From contig OX465111.1 of NCBI GenBank assembly GCA_949987565.1, positions 8,127,467-8,191,466 of the forward strand: a DNA stretch of 64,000 bases, given 5' to 3'. This DNA is from Luidia sarsii (taxonomy: Eukaryota > Echinodermata > Asteroidea > Paxillosida > Luidiidae). Of the stretch, positions 1 through 10,872 are shown piece after piece. A model generated the notes under the pieces. It ran no database searches, was not told the origin of the DNA, and saw nothing but the letters and a program-made list of their open reading frames with translations. A program made the position numbers and the translations under genes. Positions within the stretch are counted from its first letter, which is position 1; every line of letters begins with the position of its first letter.

Positions 1-394
1 CCGGGATAATCGAGGTCCACCCCGCGGTGGCGCTGTCGATATAGCTGTATACTCTGACGCGCTTTCCTGGTGAAAATGTGTTTGTTTTTTTCATTGACAG
101 CATCGGTTCCAGTGAGCGTAACCTTTTAATCCAGTCGTGGCAGAGAGGCACTGCACTGCCTCCCCGCGATTCGGCGCTATAGGGCCAGCACCATGCAGTC
201 GACTCCTGCGTTAAGGCATCCACGGAGAATAATTGAGTGGAGCTAGGCCTTGAGAAGAGACTATTACACGGTCACCAGCAGTGCGTTCATCTTGTTACCG
301 GTCGACTTTGGTCTCATTTAGAAATAATGAAATTGATCATGGTCCTCAGAAACCAGCAAACAAGAAGAGAGTTTAGCAAATGGTACTGCAAATT
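1..394. other. No gene seen
   Basis: Unique-looking sequence with short ORFs only. I see no splice-bounded exon, RNA gene or repeat that recurs elsewhere in the window. Confidence 0.5.
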
Positions 395-600
395 CTCTCA
401 CCAATGCTATATATACTCAGGCTCCATGAATGCACTTTCGCCACATTACCCCGTCCAGCATAGCGGATGTTAGTTCATTAGACTCATCCAGACCCGGGTC
501 TCTCTTCAGCATGTCTACATAGGTGATTCTATGCCCACCACACCTTCTATCACTCCCTTGAGATGGCCGCCAATGAATGAATGGGCATGCAGGAATGCTT
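395..600 (+). repeat. Dispersed repeat family F, copy 1
   Basis: About 200 bp that reappears in diverged form at 20325-20490 and 54080-54240. The shared core runs from a CATGAATGCACT segment through CCGTCCAGCATAG and TCTCTCTTCAGCATGTCTAC to GAATGGGCATGCAGG. Copies 1 and 2 are roughly 80 percent alike by eye and the third is more diverged. No terminal repeats or poly(A) tail are evident and no coding frame is shared, so the class is unknown. It is probably an old transposable element fragment. Confidence 0.6.
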
Positions 601-1993
601 CAGACAATGCCCAACAAGCCTCTTTCTTCCCTCTCGTATACAAATCGCGTTTCATCGAACTGAACTAAAAACCAAACTAAAAACCACACAAATGTTGTGA
701 GAGAGCGGGTTTTCTCATTGGAATTCTAATCCATGCTGGCGACAATCCATTTTGAACGACTCAGCCGCTGTAATGCCCATTGACATTTTGTGTCAAACTG
801 CACTTCTGTATGCAGCAATTCGTACGGGTATTTGGGCACAAATAAAATTAGGTCGGCCACTAATTCGCTTACCAGCCGGTAGGCGTGGCTGATATTTAGA
901 TTCGTGCTGCGGTCTGATGCCCTGCTCCATATATCCTTGGGACGCACAGCCTTACCGTGTAAATATCCTTCATTTGACCCGCGGGGCCAGCCTGACGGTT
1001 GCATGGTATCCACTTATAGCGGCTAATCGTCAATTCATCGCTGGTAAATAATAAATGTTGCTGTTTGATAAGTATGGCCCTATGGGAGTTACGTCACCGC
1101 GGGTAATTGTGCGTGGAGAGTATGGGTCTACTTTCAACGCTTGTGTTGTTTCGATTTTAGTGGCCCAGCCTTCGGCTATATGATATATCCATAAATCCGA
1201 GACTAACTCAGACCTCAGGGGACAATGCCGAAGGGTAGAGGGATGAGCAATATGGTGCGATGAAACTTGACAAACTGTATTCCAATCAGACTGGGGTTTA
1301 AGTTTGTCGAACTCACGGTTTCGTGGATAGAGCTGGGCAAAGGACTCGGGTACCCGAAACCCGACCGAGGAAAACGGGTACCCGTTTCATTTGGTCGGTT
1401 CTACTATACCACGAAAACAAAATCCTTGTAATTTTCAAAGTTAAACAATGGCACATTGGCATTTCTCACTCTTAAAGTCAAAATATTTTCTCATCTAGCG
1501 CCGTAATCCTCAACCACAAACGTTTTTAGATATCTTTAATTATATACTCATATCAAGTTGAAATACAGGTATACCCGTGTGCTCGCTAATTTCAAAAATC
1601 GGAACCGGGTTCCGCCAGTTACCCGATATTGCCCAGGCCTCGTCTTGGGAAGGTGTGGATCGGTCGAGCGTGATTAGCACCCGTGAGAGACGGCACAATG
1701 ATGGAGTATCTCGCCCAAGCACACCAACCCCACCTTAAGGAACCCAATATTATGGGTGCTGCGAAACGGCCTGGGAAGGGATGCGATATACAAACGCAGT
1801 GACTTTGACGCCATGGAACCCGATGAGCGCGCAGCTCGCTCAATGCATCAACTCAAGAAACAAGGAACACAGCACTCCCTATAGTTCAGACTGATACAAA
1901 ATGACTTTTCTGGGTCCAGGAGAATGTTATTAAATGGGGGTTTCGTCCTGACTTAACTTGACGTTAAGTTAGCACCGCTTATACTGTGTTTTT
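601..1993. other. No gene seen; short GGTACCCG motif cluster inside
   Basis: No supported gene. Positions 1340-1400 hold a small cluster of GGGTACCCG/CCCGAAACCCG motifs, related to the larger array at 59195-59510. The 95-codon open frame at 726-1013 on the minus strand resembles no protein I know and has no exon boundaries. Confidence 0.45.
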
Positions 1994-2115
1994 GTTTTGC
2001 GATTGCCTGCTGAAGAAAATACGGGCAGCTCGGGCGGGATTCAAACCCGTCTATGCGGACGTCTATGAGCCGAGCTGGGCGGGGTCATGTGGTCGATTCG
2101 TATACATCGAGAAGG
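1994..2115 (-). repeat. tRNA-like SINE family B, copy 1 (partial)
   Basis: Minus-strand fragment of the repeat also found at 12430-12720 and 57945-58185. The recognisable parts, read on the plus strand, are CCTGCTGAAGAAAATAC, GGCAGCTCGGGCGGGATTC and the GAGCCGAGCTGGGCGGGGTC end. On the element's own strand, GGTTTGAATCCCGCCCGAG resembles a pol III B box (GGTTCGANTCC) inside a tRNA T arm. A tRNA-derived SINE fits best. The 3' tail of the family is missing here. Confidence 0.65.
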
Positions 2116-2119
2116 GCAA

Positions 2120-2387
2120 AATGGACCTTTCCCATGAAATATGCAAATTGGACCTAGCGCATGCGCTTAACTAAATTGGTGGGCAAGCGGGCTGCCAACC
2201 AATCATAGTTTTCCACGGGCGTGCGCGCGTTCCTTCTCATTAACAGTTTGGCGTGCGGTCATTGGCTATTCAGTGTCTCCTGCGCGCGTATTTCGAAACC
2301 TGCACGCAACGCGCACTCGTTTGCCCACCAATTTAGTAAAGCGCATGCGCCAGCTCTTATTTGCATATTTCATGGGAAAGGTCCATT
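2120..2387. mobile_element. 268 bp MITE with ~75 bp terminal inverted repeats
   Basis: The first ~75 bases (from AATGGACCTTTCCCATG at 2120) match the reverse complement of the last ~75 (ending at 2387) almost perfectly, with one short variable block. Each arm contains ATATGCAAAT (octamer-like), the palindrome GCGCATGCGC and ACTAAATTGGTGGGCAA. The middle is about 115 bp with no coding capacity. This is the structure of a non-autonomous DNA transposon or foldback element. I could not define a convincing target-site duplication, so the superfamily is open. It lies immediately beside SINE family B copy 1. Confidence 0.8.
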
Positions 2388-2449
2388 GAACTGCATGCCC
2401 AACGTCTAACACTATGACCCGGATTCAAATGCAACCAAAGTGCACTTAC

Positions 2450-2940
2450 CACCGGACTTGTATGACTCGAGATCAGACTCGAGACACGATAACAAAATGA
2501 CTGGGACTCGGGCCTGCTGACTCGAGCTCGGACTCTGACTCGACTTGCATCACTTTTAACTTTAAACACATTTTACGGAAAATAATGGGTCTTTGTGACA
2601 CTCGTGCACGCTGAGAATACACTATCAAACGCTATCCAGCGGCTGTTATAGTTACGCGCGCGTTGGGGTAAAATGGGTTGATCAAATGATTTTGATTATT
2701 CACTCGACTCGTTCATTTGATACTCTGTGGAAGTAGACATAGTACTTGCAACAGTTAAAAGCTCTGGAAATGTTTTCTTTATCCTGGAATAATGTATTGA
2801 AATTAACGATGACCCGTGACTAAAGTCTCAAGTCTCGAACTTACTGAGCCGTGAGTAGGACTCGACGTTGATGACTCAGAACTTGGACTCGGAGTCCGGG
2901 GTTGTGACTCGGACTTGAATTCGGACTCCACAGTATTGTG
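2450..2940. repeat. Degenerate ACTCGGACTCG-type repeat
   Basis: Two clusters (about 2460-2545 and 2820-2940) of short motifs such as GACTCGAG, GGACTCGG and TTGGACTCGGAGTCC, separated by unrelated AT-richer sequence. Similar GAGTCCGAGTC motifs recur at 49990, within the 50026-50792 array, and at 56725-57075. This is a decayed simple or minisatellite repeat. Confidence 0.5.
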
Positions 2941-3184
2941 GCTCGATTACAAGCCTACTTAAAACAGTAGTTTGGGTATTCCTTACCCGATACCGGATCC
3001 CTGACATACTCGTTCTCCATGGCTGACCGGCCAATACTAATATTTGCGACGGCCCACGGTTTAATTGCCACGGTCTAGTTAAACCCGCGCTCTAATGAAG
3101 AGAACACCACCTTGCTGTAAACTCCTTGTCACTCTGTAGTCTGAATATGATGACTGCATTCTGGCATCCATTCTCTTACCATAA
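2941..3184. other. No gene seen
   Basis: Short stretch between repeats. Nothing recognised. Confidence 0.5.
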
Positions 3185-3315
3185 GTGATAGGTTTGCGGT
3201 AACACCATGCAATGTCTCTTTTGTCAGTGTGCGTGGTTCACAAGAGAACCGGAAGAACTCAACGTTTCAAACAGTATGCCCTGTTCGTCTTCAGGAGACC
3301 CACCGTGTTCCAACT
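3185..3315 (-). repeat. Dispersed repeat family D, single diverged copy
   Basis: Aligns with each arm of the inverted duplication at 23641-24163. Shared parts, read on the plus strand, are GGTTTGCGG.AACACCATG, GTGTG.GTGGTTC, GAACCGGAAGAACTCAACG, TTTCAAACAG and TCTTCAGGAGACC. The hairpin at 3235-3250 is a decayed version (GGTTC arms only) of the histone-type stem-loop that is perfect at 24061-24076. It shows that family D also exists as a monomer, not only as the inverted pair. Confidence 0.7.
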
Positions 3316-5866
3316 ATACAATCTGGCTATTCTGCTTGATTCTCGCAGAGTCTGAATAGGCCCTAGGCGTAACGGCGGCTTAAGAGGTAACCTATGCGGC
3401 TAGTCAACCAACTTTCCCCTAAGAACTCCACAACTCTTTTTATAGCACATATAGTAAAATCCCATAATAACCTGGCAATGTTACTGCCCTTCGTCAGCTG
3501 ATGAATTGGAACCACACTGGCCTCAATCAAATAGATTTCATTCATTGACATCAATGGTGTTTGGGGGCTTTTGAAGTCTGTAGGGTATAGTTTGCTATAG
3601 TGTAGACATCTCAACTGCACACAAATATACGTATTTAAACAAAATGTAATGTATCATTTTGTGTAGGCCTACCTTAATACTTTGTTCTGAGCGCTAATTC
3701 AGTACTGAGGGCCTTTTGCTCGGTGACGGCCAGATTCACAAAATGTGGCTGTGGCAGAAAGATTATGTCCATTTTGATGTCTGTAATGTCATTTACTCAA
3801 AGTGCTTTGCTATATTAATAGGGCGCCACCTTGGGTTGAACCTTATACCGTACAGTTGTCCACGCACTCTGGCCGGTTGTGTTCCACAAACCAGGTTAAC
3901 ACTCGTGAATATGTGCGTGAATAAAGCATATTAATTCATGAGCCGGTGTCAGTTCATTACAGCGTACATTCTGGTTTTGTTCTACTTCAATGGCGTCGGT
4001 ATGCGACGGCATCCTGTCTGACAGATGATGGAGCCATCGTCTGATGGTCTGCCCACGCAAGGACATAACCAAATGACACGGCACACAGGCGAAAACATGC
4101 TGGTGAATGATCAGGGCAGGCAGAAGCATTCATTATGGTAATAATAGACGACGTGATGGAACTGGGCGCGTTTCAGTTCGGTGGAAGCAGAGGAACGGAT
4201 CCTAGCGCTGGCGCCATAGCATTGTGTGTACCGGTGCCAAGCATGAGTTGGTCTTTTGTACGGCACGCCCTATAAACAACGCTATCGCCTGGCTGGGCGG
4301 CAATTCGTGGCGCATTGATTTATCGACGCGTCGCCGGAAGAGTTCGGCTGCCGTTGCTGGTAACTCTTGGTAAAAAAAAACAACTTCCGGTCCCAAAGGC
4401 CTCGGGGCCGATGCAATGCTGGGCGCATGCGCAAGTAATGCCTGCACAGTTGTCATCGCAATCAGCGAATATTATGATTATACGCACTTTCAGAATTCAT
4501 ATGGTGCAGTTTTCATTTCCATGGAAACCGCTTTGGCTGTACAGTCGACTCCCGTTGTGACGAGGTTCGTCGGACTTTCGCGACTCTGTCGTTATAACTG
4601 GAGCGCATTTATCCCCATTTATCACGCAGAGACGACAATGATACTGTTGTATAGTATAGAAATATGTGGACAAATTTCCGTACGTATTGCAATCATGTAA
4701 CGTACGTGCAGACTCGTACTCCCATGCCAACGCAATGTAGATTATTTCACATATTTTTGGGGGTAGGATTCAAATGCTGGTGAATAAAAGAAATAAATAA
4801 GGATTGCATTATATTACCCATTCCTTCGGTCATATTCACATATTCATTCACCCATCTATTGATTCACATTTCATGTTCTGAGACAACGCCTAACTATATA
4901 AGCATATTTCGCTCACATGAAAACATTAACCGCAGCAAGTCTACAGCGCTATCGGTACAACCGTATACACTATAACCTTCTCTGCGGTAATTTACCCTGC
5001 CAATGGTTGTTCTGACAAGATTTGCACTTCGCCTCCAACGACGCATAAAATGCGCTATGGATCGGTGACTTCAAACGGCAACCTCGTCATTAAGAAACCA
5101 TCCACAAGCTGAAAGCGCGCTCCTGAAAAAAAACAACCCAACCCCAACAACAAATATATACGAAGGCGGGCTTTTTCTTCGAATTCTCAATCTCATATCC
5201 TTTCCGCGCCGGGCATCTTGCAAAGCAATTCTCGAGGATGAATGGGAGACGTGTGGTTTGCCATTCATGCCACGCAAGGCGCCGGGCTCCGAGCGGACCA
5301 ACACGGCGACCGTATACCGTACGGGGGTCCTGTCCCTCGCCGGCAGGGCGGCGGTGACGGCGCGGGTCAATTGCCGGCGTGGCGGGGCGGAGCGGCGGCA
5401 CCCTTTCGGCGTGTGGCCGCTCCGCATCGAATCAATGCCAAGGACTCTGGCTCGAAACAAAAAGCAGGCGTCTACCCATCAGCCCAGACGCACATCTCAT
5501 TTCCTCCACTGTTTCGATTCAGAAATGACAGTCCTTTAAATTTGGCACGAAGTGAGGAAAGTGAGATATACAGAAAGAAAAGATTCGTCTCGGTAAAGGA
5601 AATCATCTCACTCCATTATGAAGAGAAACACAAGTGGATGTCTGTATCGAGACCAACATTAATAGTCTGACTTTGAGAAAGTTCTTCCTAGGATCGAAAA
5701 GTCCTTTTTTTTTCAAGACAAAATTTACATAACTTCTGATTTTCCGAGATGGCATGAGGGCTTATCCGGAACATCATGGCGAGACTCAGCGAGACTTGGC
5801 GGGAATTCGCGAGTGATAATATGCGCGATTATATGAAAGATCAAGGCTGAAAACAGACTGTACAGG
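3316..5866. other. No gene seen; two small CpG-rich patches
   Basis: No supported exon. 4200-4445 is CpG-rich and contains CTTCCGG and GCGCATGCGC, which are ETS-like and NRF1-like motifs. 5270-5450 is GC- and CpG-rich with overlapping open frames on both strands (up to 142 codons). Such frames are expected in GC-rich DNA, and I see no start, splice or similarity evidence for any of them. Confidence 0.4.
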
Positions 5867-5867
5867 G

Positions 5868-6154
5868 GGTCTATATAACTTTAGCAAGGCCCTACAGAGG
5901 ATAGACTTATGATTAATTGTAAAAAAAAAAAAAAACACACACAAAAACATAAATATTAAACCCTAACCCTAACCCTAACCCTAACCCTAACCCTAACCCT
6001 AACCCTATACTCTAACCCTAACCCTAAACCTGGTCTATATACCTTTAGCAAGGCCCTACAGAGAATAGACTTATGATGAATTGTAAAAAAAAAAGACACT
6101 AATAAATCCCTCAATATTAAACCCTAACCCTGACCCTGACCCTAACCCTAACCC
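5868..6154. repeat. Tandemly duplicated poly(A) plus telomeric-repeat unit
   Basis: Two copies of one module: a ~65 bp segment (CTTTAGCAAGGCCCTACAG ... CTTATGATNAATTGT), then a run of 10-15 A, a short AT-rich spacer ending AATATTAAA, then CCCTAA repeats. Copy 1 is 5868-6030 with CCCTAA repeats at 5961-6030 (about eight perfect units, then degenerate ones). Copy 2 is ~6032-6154 with CCCTAA/CCCTGA at 6120-6154. CCCTAA is the complement of the common metazoan telomere repeat TTAGGG, so these are interstitial telomeric sequences. The recurring poly(A)/telomere junction suggests a retrotransposon tail joined to telomeric DNA, copied twice. Confidence 0.8.
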
Positions 6155-6221
6155 AAAATCCCTGCGGATATACGACAGTTAGGCCTAATGGTTAAGTTAA
6201 GTTAAGTGCTTCTTGCTGGCG

Positions 6222-6345
6222 CCTCAACCCCGGCAAGAAAGTGGACTATATTAAGGAAGGCCGCCAAGGGCTGGATAGCTCAGATGGTATACAGCGCTGG
6301 TACAGTTAACTACAGGCGTGTTTAACATCTGGCCAAGTCAAAGTT
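6222..6345 (+). repeat. SINE family A, copy 1
   Basis: Head GGCTGGATAGCTCAGATGGTA resembles a tRNA D arm/A box. It is preceded by GGCGCCTCAACCCCGGCAAG and AAGGCCGCCAAG, which also precede or follow the other copies. The T-arm part has decayed. Related copies lie at 19262, 20555, 23240 (minus), 28385 (minus), 39605, 48935, 63060 and 63425 (minus). Confidence 0.65.
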
Positions 6346-6495
6346 ATTTACAATCTATATGTATATCGAAGTATACATTTGTTTTTAAATGTAGCTCAAA
6401 ATATTAACTCCTTAGATTATTACAGTAATTTACACAAATGTTGTAAATTGATAACTGACTTCTATTACCACAATTGAAATCTTGGAATTGTAGGG

Positions 6496-6588
6496 AGTCT
6501 GACGTTTCAATCCTGGCCGGACCTTTTTCAAAAGCTGAATGGGAAAGGTTCTGCTATAGGATCGAAACGTCAGGCTCTCTATTAACGT
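6496..6588. repeat. Family E inverted pair
   Basis: Left arm GGGAGTCTGACGTTTCAATC and right arm ending GGATCGAAACGTCAGGC are reverse complements with a few mismatches, joined by ~20 bp. This is the same conserved block as at 23872-23995, here in more diverged form. Confidence 0.7.
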
Positions 6589-6694
6589 GCTAGCACAACT
6601 ATATTCGTGAATATTGTCTTATACCGGTTATGTATACGAGTACGGTTGCTTTTTCCTCATACTATGCTCCAGTGAATTGTTAACATGTTCAAAA

Positions 6695-6960
6695 CTGACA
6701 GGTGATGAGGTAAGTCACCAGATCAGGGTGATCAATTTCAGTGTAAGTTGATTTGACATGCAGGCATGTCACATTACAGCCAATTGGTGGCATGACCTCC
6801 AGTCTGGATTTCACCACACGGACGGTGATCTGAGTCTGCGATATTTTGTTAAAGTTCGCTGCACATCGACCAGCACCAGACCGCATATGGTCTGTTCAGC
6901 TGTACTCAGGGCCTTATGAGGAAGGTTGTATCCAGGGAGGGAGGGGGAACTTGTATGACC
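6695..6960 (+). repeat. Dispersed repeat family C, copy 1 (longest)
   Basis: Two conserved blocks. Block one is GGTGATGAGGTAAGTCACCAG ... TCAGGGTGATCA ... TGTCACATTACAG, shared with 24225-24310 and 45372-45450. Block two is TCGCTGCACATCGACCAGCA ... GTCTGTTCAGCTGTA ... GGAAGGTTGTAT, shared with 29000-29120 and, inverted, 14065-14170. This copy has both blocks in order, which suggests they belong to one element. Class unknown. Confidence 0.65.
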
Positions 6961-7564
6961 CGAACGCTTAAAAGTTCTCAGCAGAATAAACTGCATGATG
7001 ATGTGTTCTTTGGAAGCTTGTAATTCTCGAGAGTGAATTATATGGACTACTTCTTATCGTGTCCACATACTTTAGATGTTGTACTTCGGCCAATGATGGA
7101 TGCAGTTCCTATATAGTAACATCTGCAACTGTACACGGCTCTTGGCTTTGCACTCTTGCTCCAGTAATAAACAATGCAGACGGTGATTCACAGTCTGCGG
7201 CCCAGTGCCTCATGTACATGTGAGGTAACAGACCTCATCCACAGTGTCCAGTGCGCTATATATACAAACGCGACGGTGTACTACATCCGTCTCGATGCTA
7301 CAGCACAGCGATGCTATCCTCGACAAGCAACTAGCGATAGAAGATCGGTTTTACGCTTGGTCTGATGCAGAGCAATGAGGAGTGACAAGGAGGGAGGAGG
7401 CGGGTCGGATACGGACAGTCTCTTTTCCTTCTCTTCGGGGATGTCAGGCAACTGTACCGAGGGAACAGAACGCTTCCTTCCGTGACTCGGGAAAAGGTCA
7501 ACGTCCGCGATTGAGAGGAGCGCAGCGGGATGATCGGGATAGCAGGGGCATTGAGGAAATAGGG
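6961..7564. other. No gene seen
   Basis: No supported gene. The sequence becomes purine-rich toward 7380, grading into the GA tract. Confidence 0.5.
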
Positions 7565-8196
7565 GGAGGGAGATAGATGGAAAGCGAGATAGATTGAGAT
7601 GAAGAGGGAGAGCGAGAAGGGGCGAGAGATGGATAGAGAGGGGACATAGAGACAGACAGGTATCGAGGTGGAGTGAGATTGGGAGAGACAGACATACATA
7701 GAGAGTGAAGGGAATTGAGACAGAGAGAGCAAGAGGCAGAGAGACAGAGAGATACAGAAAGAGACAGAGTGAGTGAGAGAGAAATGGAGAGACAGATACA
7801 GAAGGAGACAAAGATAGACAGATAAAGACAGAGAGAGACAGAGGGACAGAAATAAACAGAGAATGAGACAAAGAGTGGCAGACAGACACAGAAAGAGGGG
7901 GTACAGAGAGAGACAAAGGGCAACAGACAGATAGAGAGTCAGACACAGAGAGACCGAGAGAGACGTGGAGAGGTAGAATGAGACAATGAGAGACAGAGAG
8001 AACGACAGGGAGATAGAGAGAGGATGGGAGGGAGAGAGAGGGGAGAGAGGGGAGGGAGAGAGAGAGGGGGAGAGAGAGAGGAGAGAGAGAGGGGAGAGAG
8101 GGGGGAGAGAGAAAGGGGAGGGAGAGAGAGGGGGGAGAGAGGGAGGGAGAGAGAGAGGGGGAGAGAGAGAGGAGAGAGAGAGAGGGGAGAGAGGGG

Positions 8197-8232
<36 letters not shown>

Positions 8233-8242
8233 GGAGAGAGAG

Positions 8243-8330
<88 letters not shown>

Positions 8331-8338
8331 TGGGGAGG
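7565..8338. repeat. GA-rich polypurine tract (~770 bp), ending in pure (GA)n
   Basis: The plus strand is almost entirely A and G. The first part (7565-8000) mixes GAGACAGA-type units. 8020-8240 is GGGAGAGAGAGG-type. About 8240-8330 is nearly uninterrupted GA dinucleotide. All the long Ser-Leu-rich frames on the minus strand here (up to 359 codons) are translations of this tract and not genes. Polypurine mirror repeats of this size can form triplex (H-) DNA. Confidence 0.95.
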
Positions 8339-10236
8339 GGTGAGCAATAGCTGGAACCACCATGCTCACACATCCATTACATTCCGAACCCATTCACCCT
8401 GACACACATTTCAAAGAAACAAACAACAGCAGCGTGTCAACGCATACAGATACGGACGCAATAGCTCCATTTTTTCCTCCATGAACATAACGAATGCGCA
8501 CAAATTGTATTTCCATCTGCGCCGCGCGGGCCTGCCCTAATCCGCGACCCGCAGCCTGGCGGCTTAACGTTTCCAAACAAATTGCTCGCCGTCGCTTACT
8601 CCCTAGGAGATGCGCATGTACTTAAACAAAACATACAGGGGGTGTCGGGAAAAGGCGTCTATTGATTACTCGTATCATCAGCAGCCCGGTCAACGCTATA
8701 TGAGTGTGTTATTACTGCGCAGTCGGGCGGATGCAATACTCGGACAGCTTTATTTCGTGTATTTAGGCGTCGTTTCTGAGTGGCATGGAATGATAGCTAG
8801 CCGAGTGTGGCGAATGACACTGATGACAGATAATCGCAACTTAAGGACAGCGCTTAAAGACGAACCATTTTGGAAAGAGCGCATTGAGCTTCAGAGCCAA
8901 CAAACGGCGTTATCCGATTGCCTTTCGATTGCCACAAAAGCTGACGAGGTTAAAAACAAAAACAACTCTTCCGTCGTAAGGGCTGGGGAAAATCAGAAGG
9001 TAAGAGACCCGCTCCAGTCAAATGTCTTAAGATGCCCAGTGGTTGAAGATGGAACTAGACCCTTTGGCAACGGGCGAGTGGGACTTGGTCTGCTCAACTG
9101 AAGAGACCTCAGCGTCCGGCTCTCCTCTACACCACCCCGGCAACTGGACTACTTGAGCCGAGAACGACCGACCCTACATCCCTCCGACCCTGAACCAGTT
9201 CGCTCAGCATTGCAGCCTTGGCTCAGGTGCTGGCTATAAGCTTGAGCGGCGCCATTCAACAGGGGCTGTAATTATTGACTGGCAGTGATGGACGAGCCGG
9301 ACGCGTGAGCCCGCCCGCCCGATCAGAGCTCAATATTGAAGCCGGAGTGGCACACTTCTACACGGAGCTGCCGATAAGCCCTGATGGGCAACATGAAAAC
9401 GGGGAGCTAGCAAACCCCACCAAGGTAAACGGGTACCCGCTTCCGTGGGCACCGGGCGCCATGTTCTTTACAATGCTATCCGCTATGGGACAATCTTCGC
9501 GCGCAGCTCCGGGAAAAAAAACCCACGCATGCGCAGTACGCAATAAGCGCCCGCCCCGGGGGATCGACTTGTGTGGTGAGAAACGAGCTTGCCGAACCCC
9601 GGGGCAACTTTGGCCCGGGGCGAGATGTGAAGATCCTATAGTGGGAATCGACGCTGAACTCAGGGTGAGAAATTGCGTGTGTCGACTAATGAGAAAAAGG
9701 GCCTGATGACGCACTGATCATTCCCCATGAGTATGGCCAGGTTGTGTGAACGCCCGTTTCCCTCCCCAAGATCTATTGGAAGGGACAAGTTGACCAGAAT
9801 CGATCAGCAGTGCACCCGATGATATACCAAGAACAAAATTACAGCCTGGGCAGAGTCATGTTTACACAATGGAAAACAACATGTAGCATCTTGAATTTGA
9901 TTGTCAGCTCAATGGGCAGCCAATGTATAATGATTCATCGGGAATATGGTTGTGTAAGTGTGTATACAAACCATCATGGAACCATATATCTACTTCTACG
10001 GGCCAGAGTTTGCAATTAATCGGCGTTTTCCGGTCATTACCCTAATAGCATCAAGATCAGGGAACGCCTTGTTAATCCGTCTGGGCGCACAGGTCTTTGA
10101 TGCTTGTGAAGCGGTAGAAACGCCATCTAATATTCCACGCCCGGCTGAACCCCCTACGGGCCATGCACATTATTTACACAAGCAGCATGTTGAGGTGTGT
10201 AGCTGACGCAGTGTTTGTTTTTGGTGGGGGAGCTCC
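8339..10236. other. No gene recognised; several ORFs without support
   Basis: Open frames at 8610-9101 (plus, 163 codons) and 9275-9706 (plus, 143 codons) have ordinary composition, but I recognise no domain and see no convincing splice boundaries. 9260-9620 is moderately GC-rich with CpGs and contains CGCATGCGCA, so part of it might be regulatory. I treat the whole stretch as non-coding unless transcripts show otherwise. Confidence 0.4.
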
Positions 10237-10872
10237 AGGGATGAAGAGGGAGAGACGGAACGAGAGGAGGGAGAGAGAGCAAGATGGAGAGAGGGAGGGA
10301 GACAGATAGAAAGAGGGAGGGAGTGAGAGAGACAAAGAGAGAGGGAGGGAGAGATTGAGAGAGAGAGGGAGAGAGGGACAGAGGGAGAGAGGGACAGAGG
10401 GACAGAGAGACAGAGAGAGGGGAGAAAGCGAGAGACGGAGAGAGAGAGAGAGACAGAGAGACGGAGAGAGGGAGAGAGAGAGACAGAGAGAGAAAGAGGG
10501 AGAGAGTGAGAGAGAGAGAGGGACAGAGGGACAGAGAGACAGAGAGAGGGGAGAAAGCGAGAGACGGAGAGAGGGAGAGAGAGACAGAGAGACGGAGAGA
10601 GGGAGAGAGAGAGACAGAGAGAGAAAGAGAGTGAGAGAGAGAGGGACAGAGGGACAGAGAGACAGAAAGAGGGGAGAAAGCGAGAGACGGAGAGAGTGAG
10701 AGAGAGACAGAGACAGAGAGAGGGAGAGGGAGAGAGTGAGAGAGAGAGGGAGAGAGGGAGAGAGGGAGAGAGGGAGAGAGGGAGAGAGGGAGAGAGGGAC
10801 AGAGAGACAGAGAGACAGAGAGAGGGGAGAAAGAGAGAGAGAGGGAGAGAGGGAGAGAGAGACAGACAGAGA
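10237..10872. repeat. GA-rich tract with a ~125 bp higher-order period
   Basis: Polypurine tract of GAGAGAGG, GGGACAGA and GAGACAGA units. A longer motif (GGGACAGAGGGACAGAG ... GGGGAGAAAGCGAGAGACGG) starts at about 10391, 10520 and 10643, giving three copies 123-129 bp apart. The array was therefore amplified as a composite unit and not only by dinucleotide slippage. The Ser/Leu/Pro-rich minus-strand frames (250 and 234 codons) are repeat translations. Confidence 0.92.

Noticed and set aside
5071..5670. Overlapping 129-142 codon frames on both strands
   Set aside because: GC-rich patch with mutually overlapping frames. None has similarity or splice support.
7314..8393. Ser/Leu-rich 359- and 338-codon frames and Arg/Glu-rich frames opposite
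   Set aside because: Translation of GA/CT repeats. The same artefact occurs at 10154-10906, 27238-28096, 34949-35789 and 50746-51569.
8610..9101. 163-codon plus-strand gene
   Set aside because: Ordinary composition but no recognisable domain, no splice framing and no upstream promoter sign. Frames of this length are expected by chance in 64 kb.
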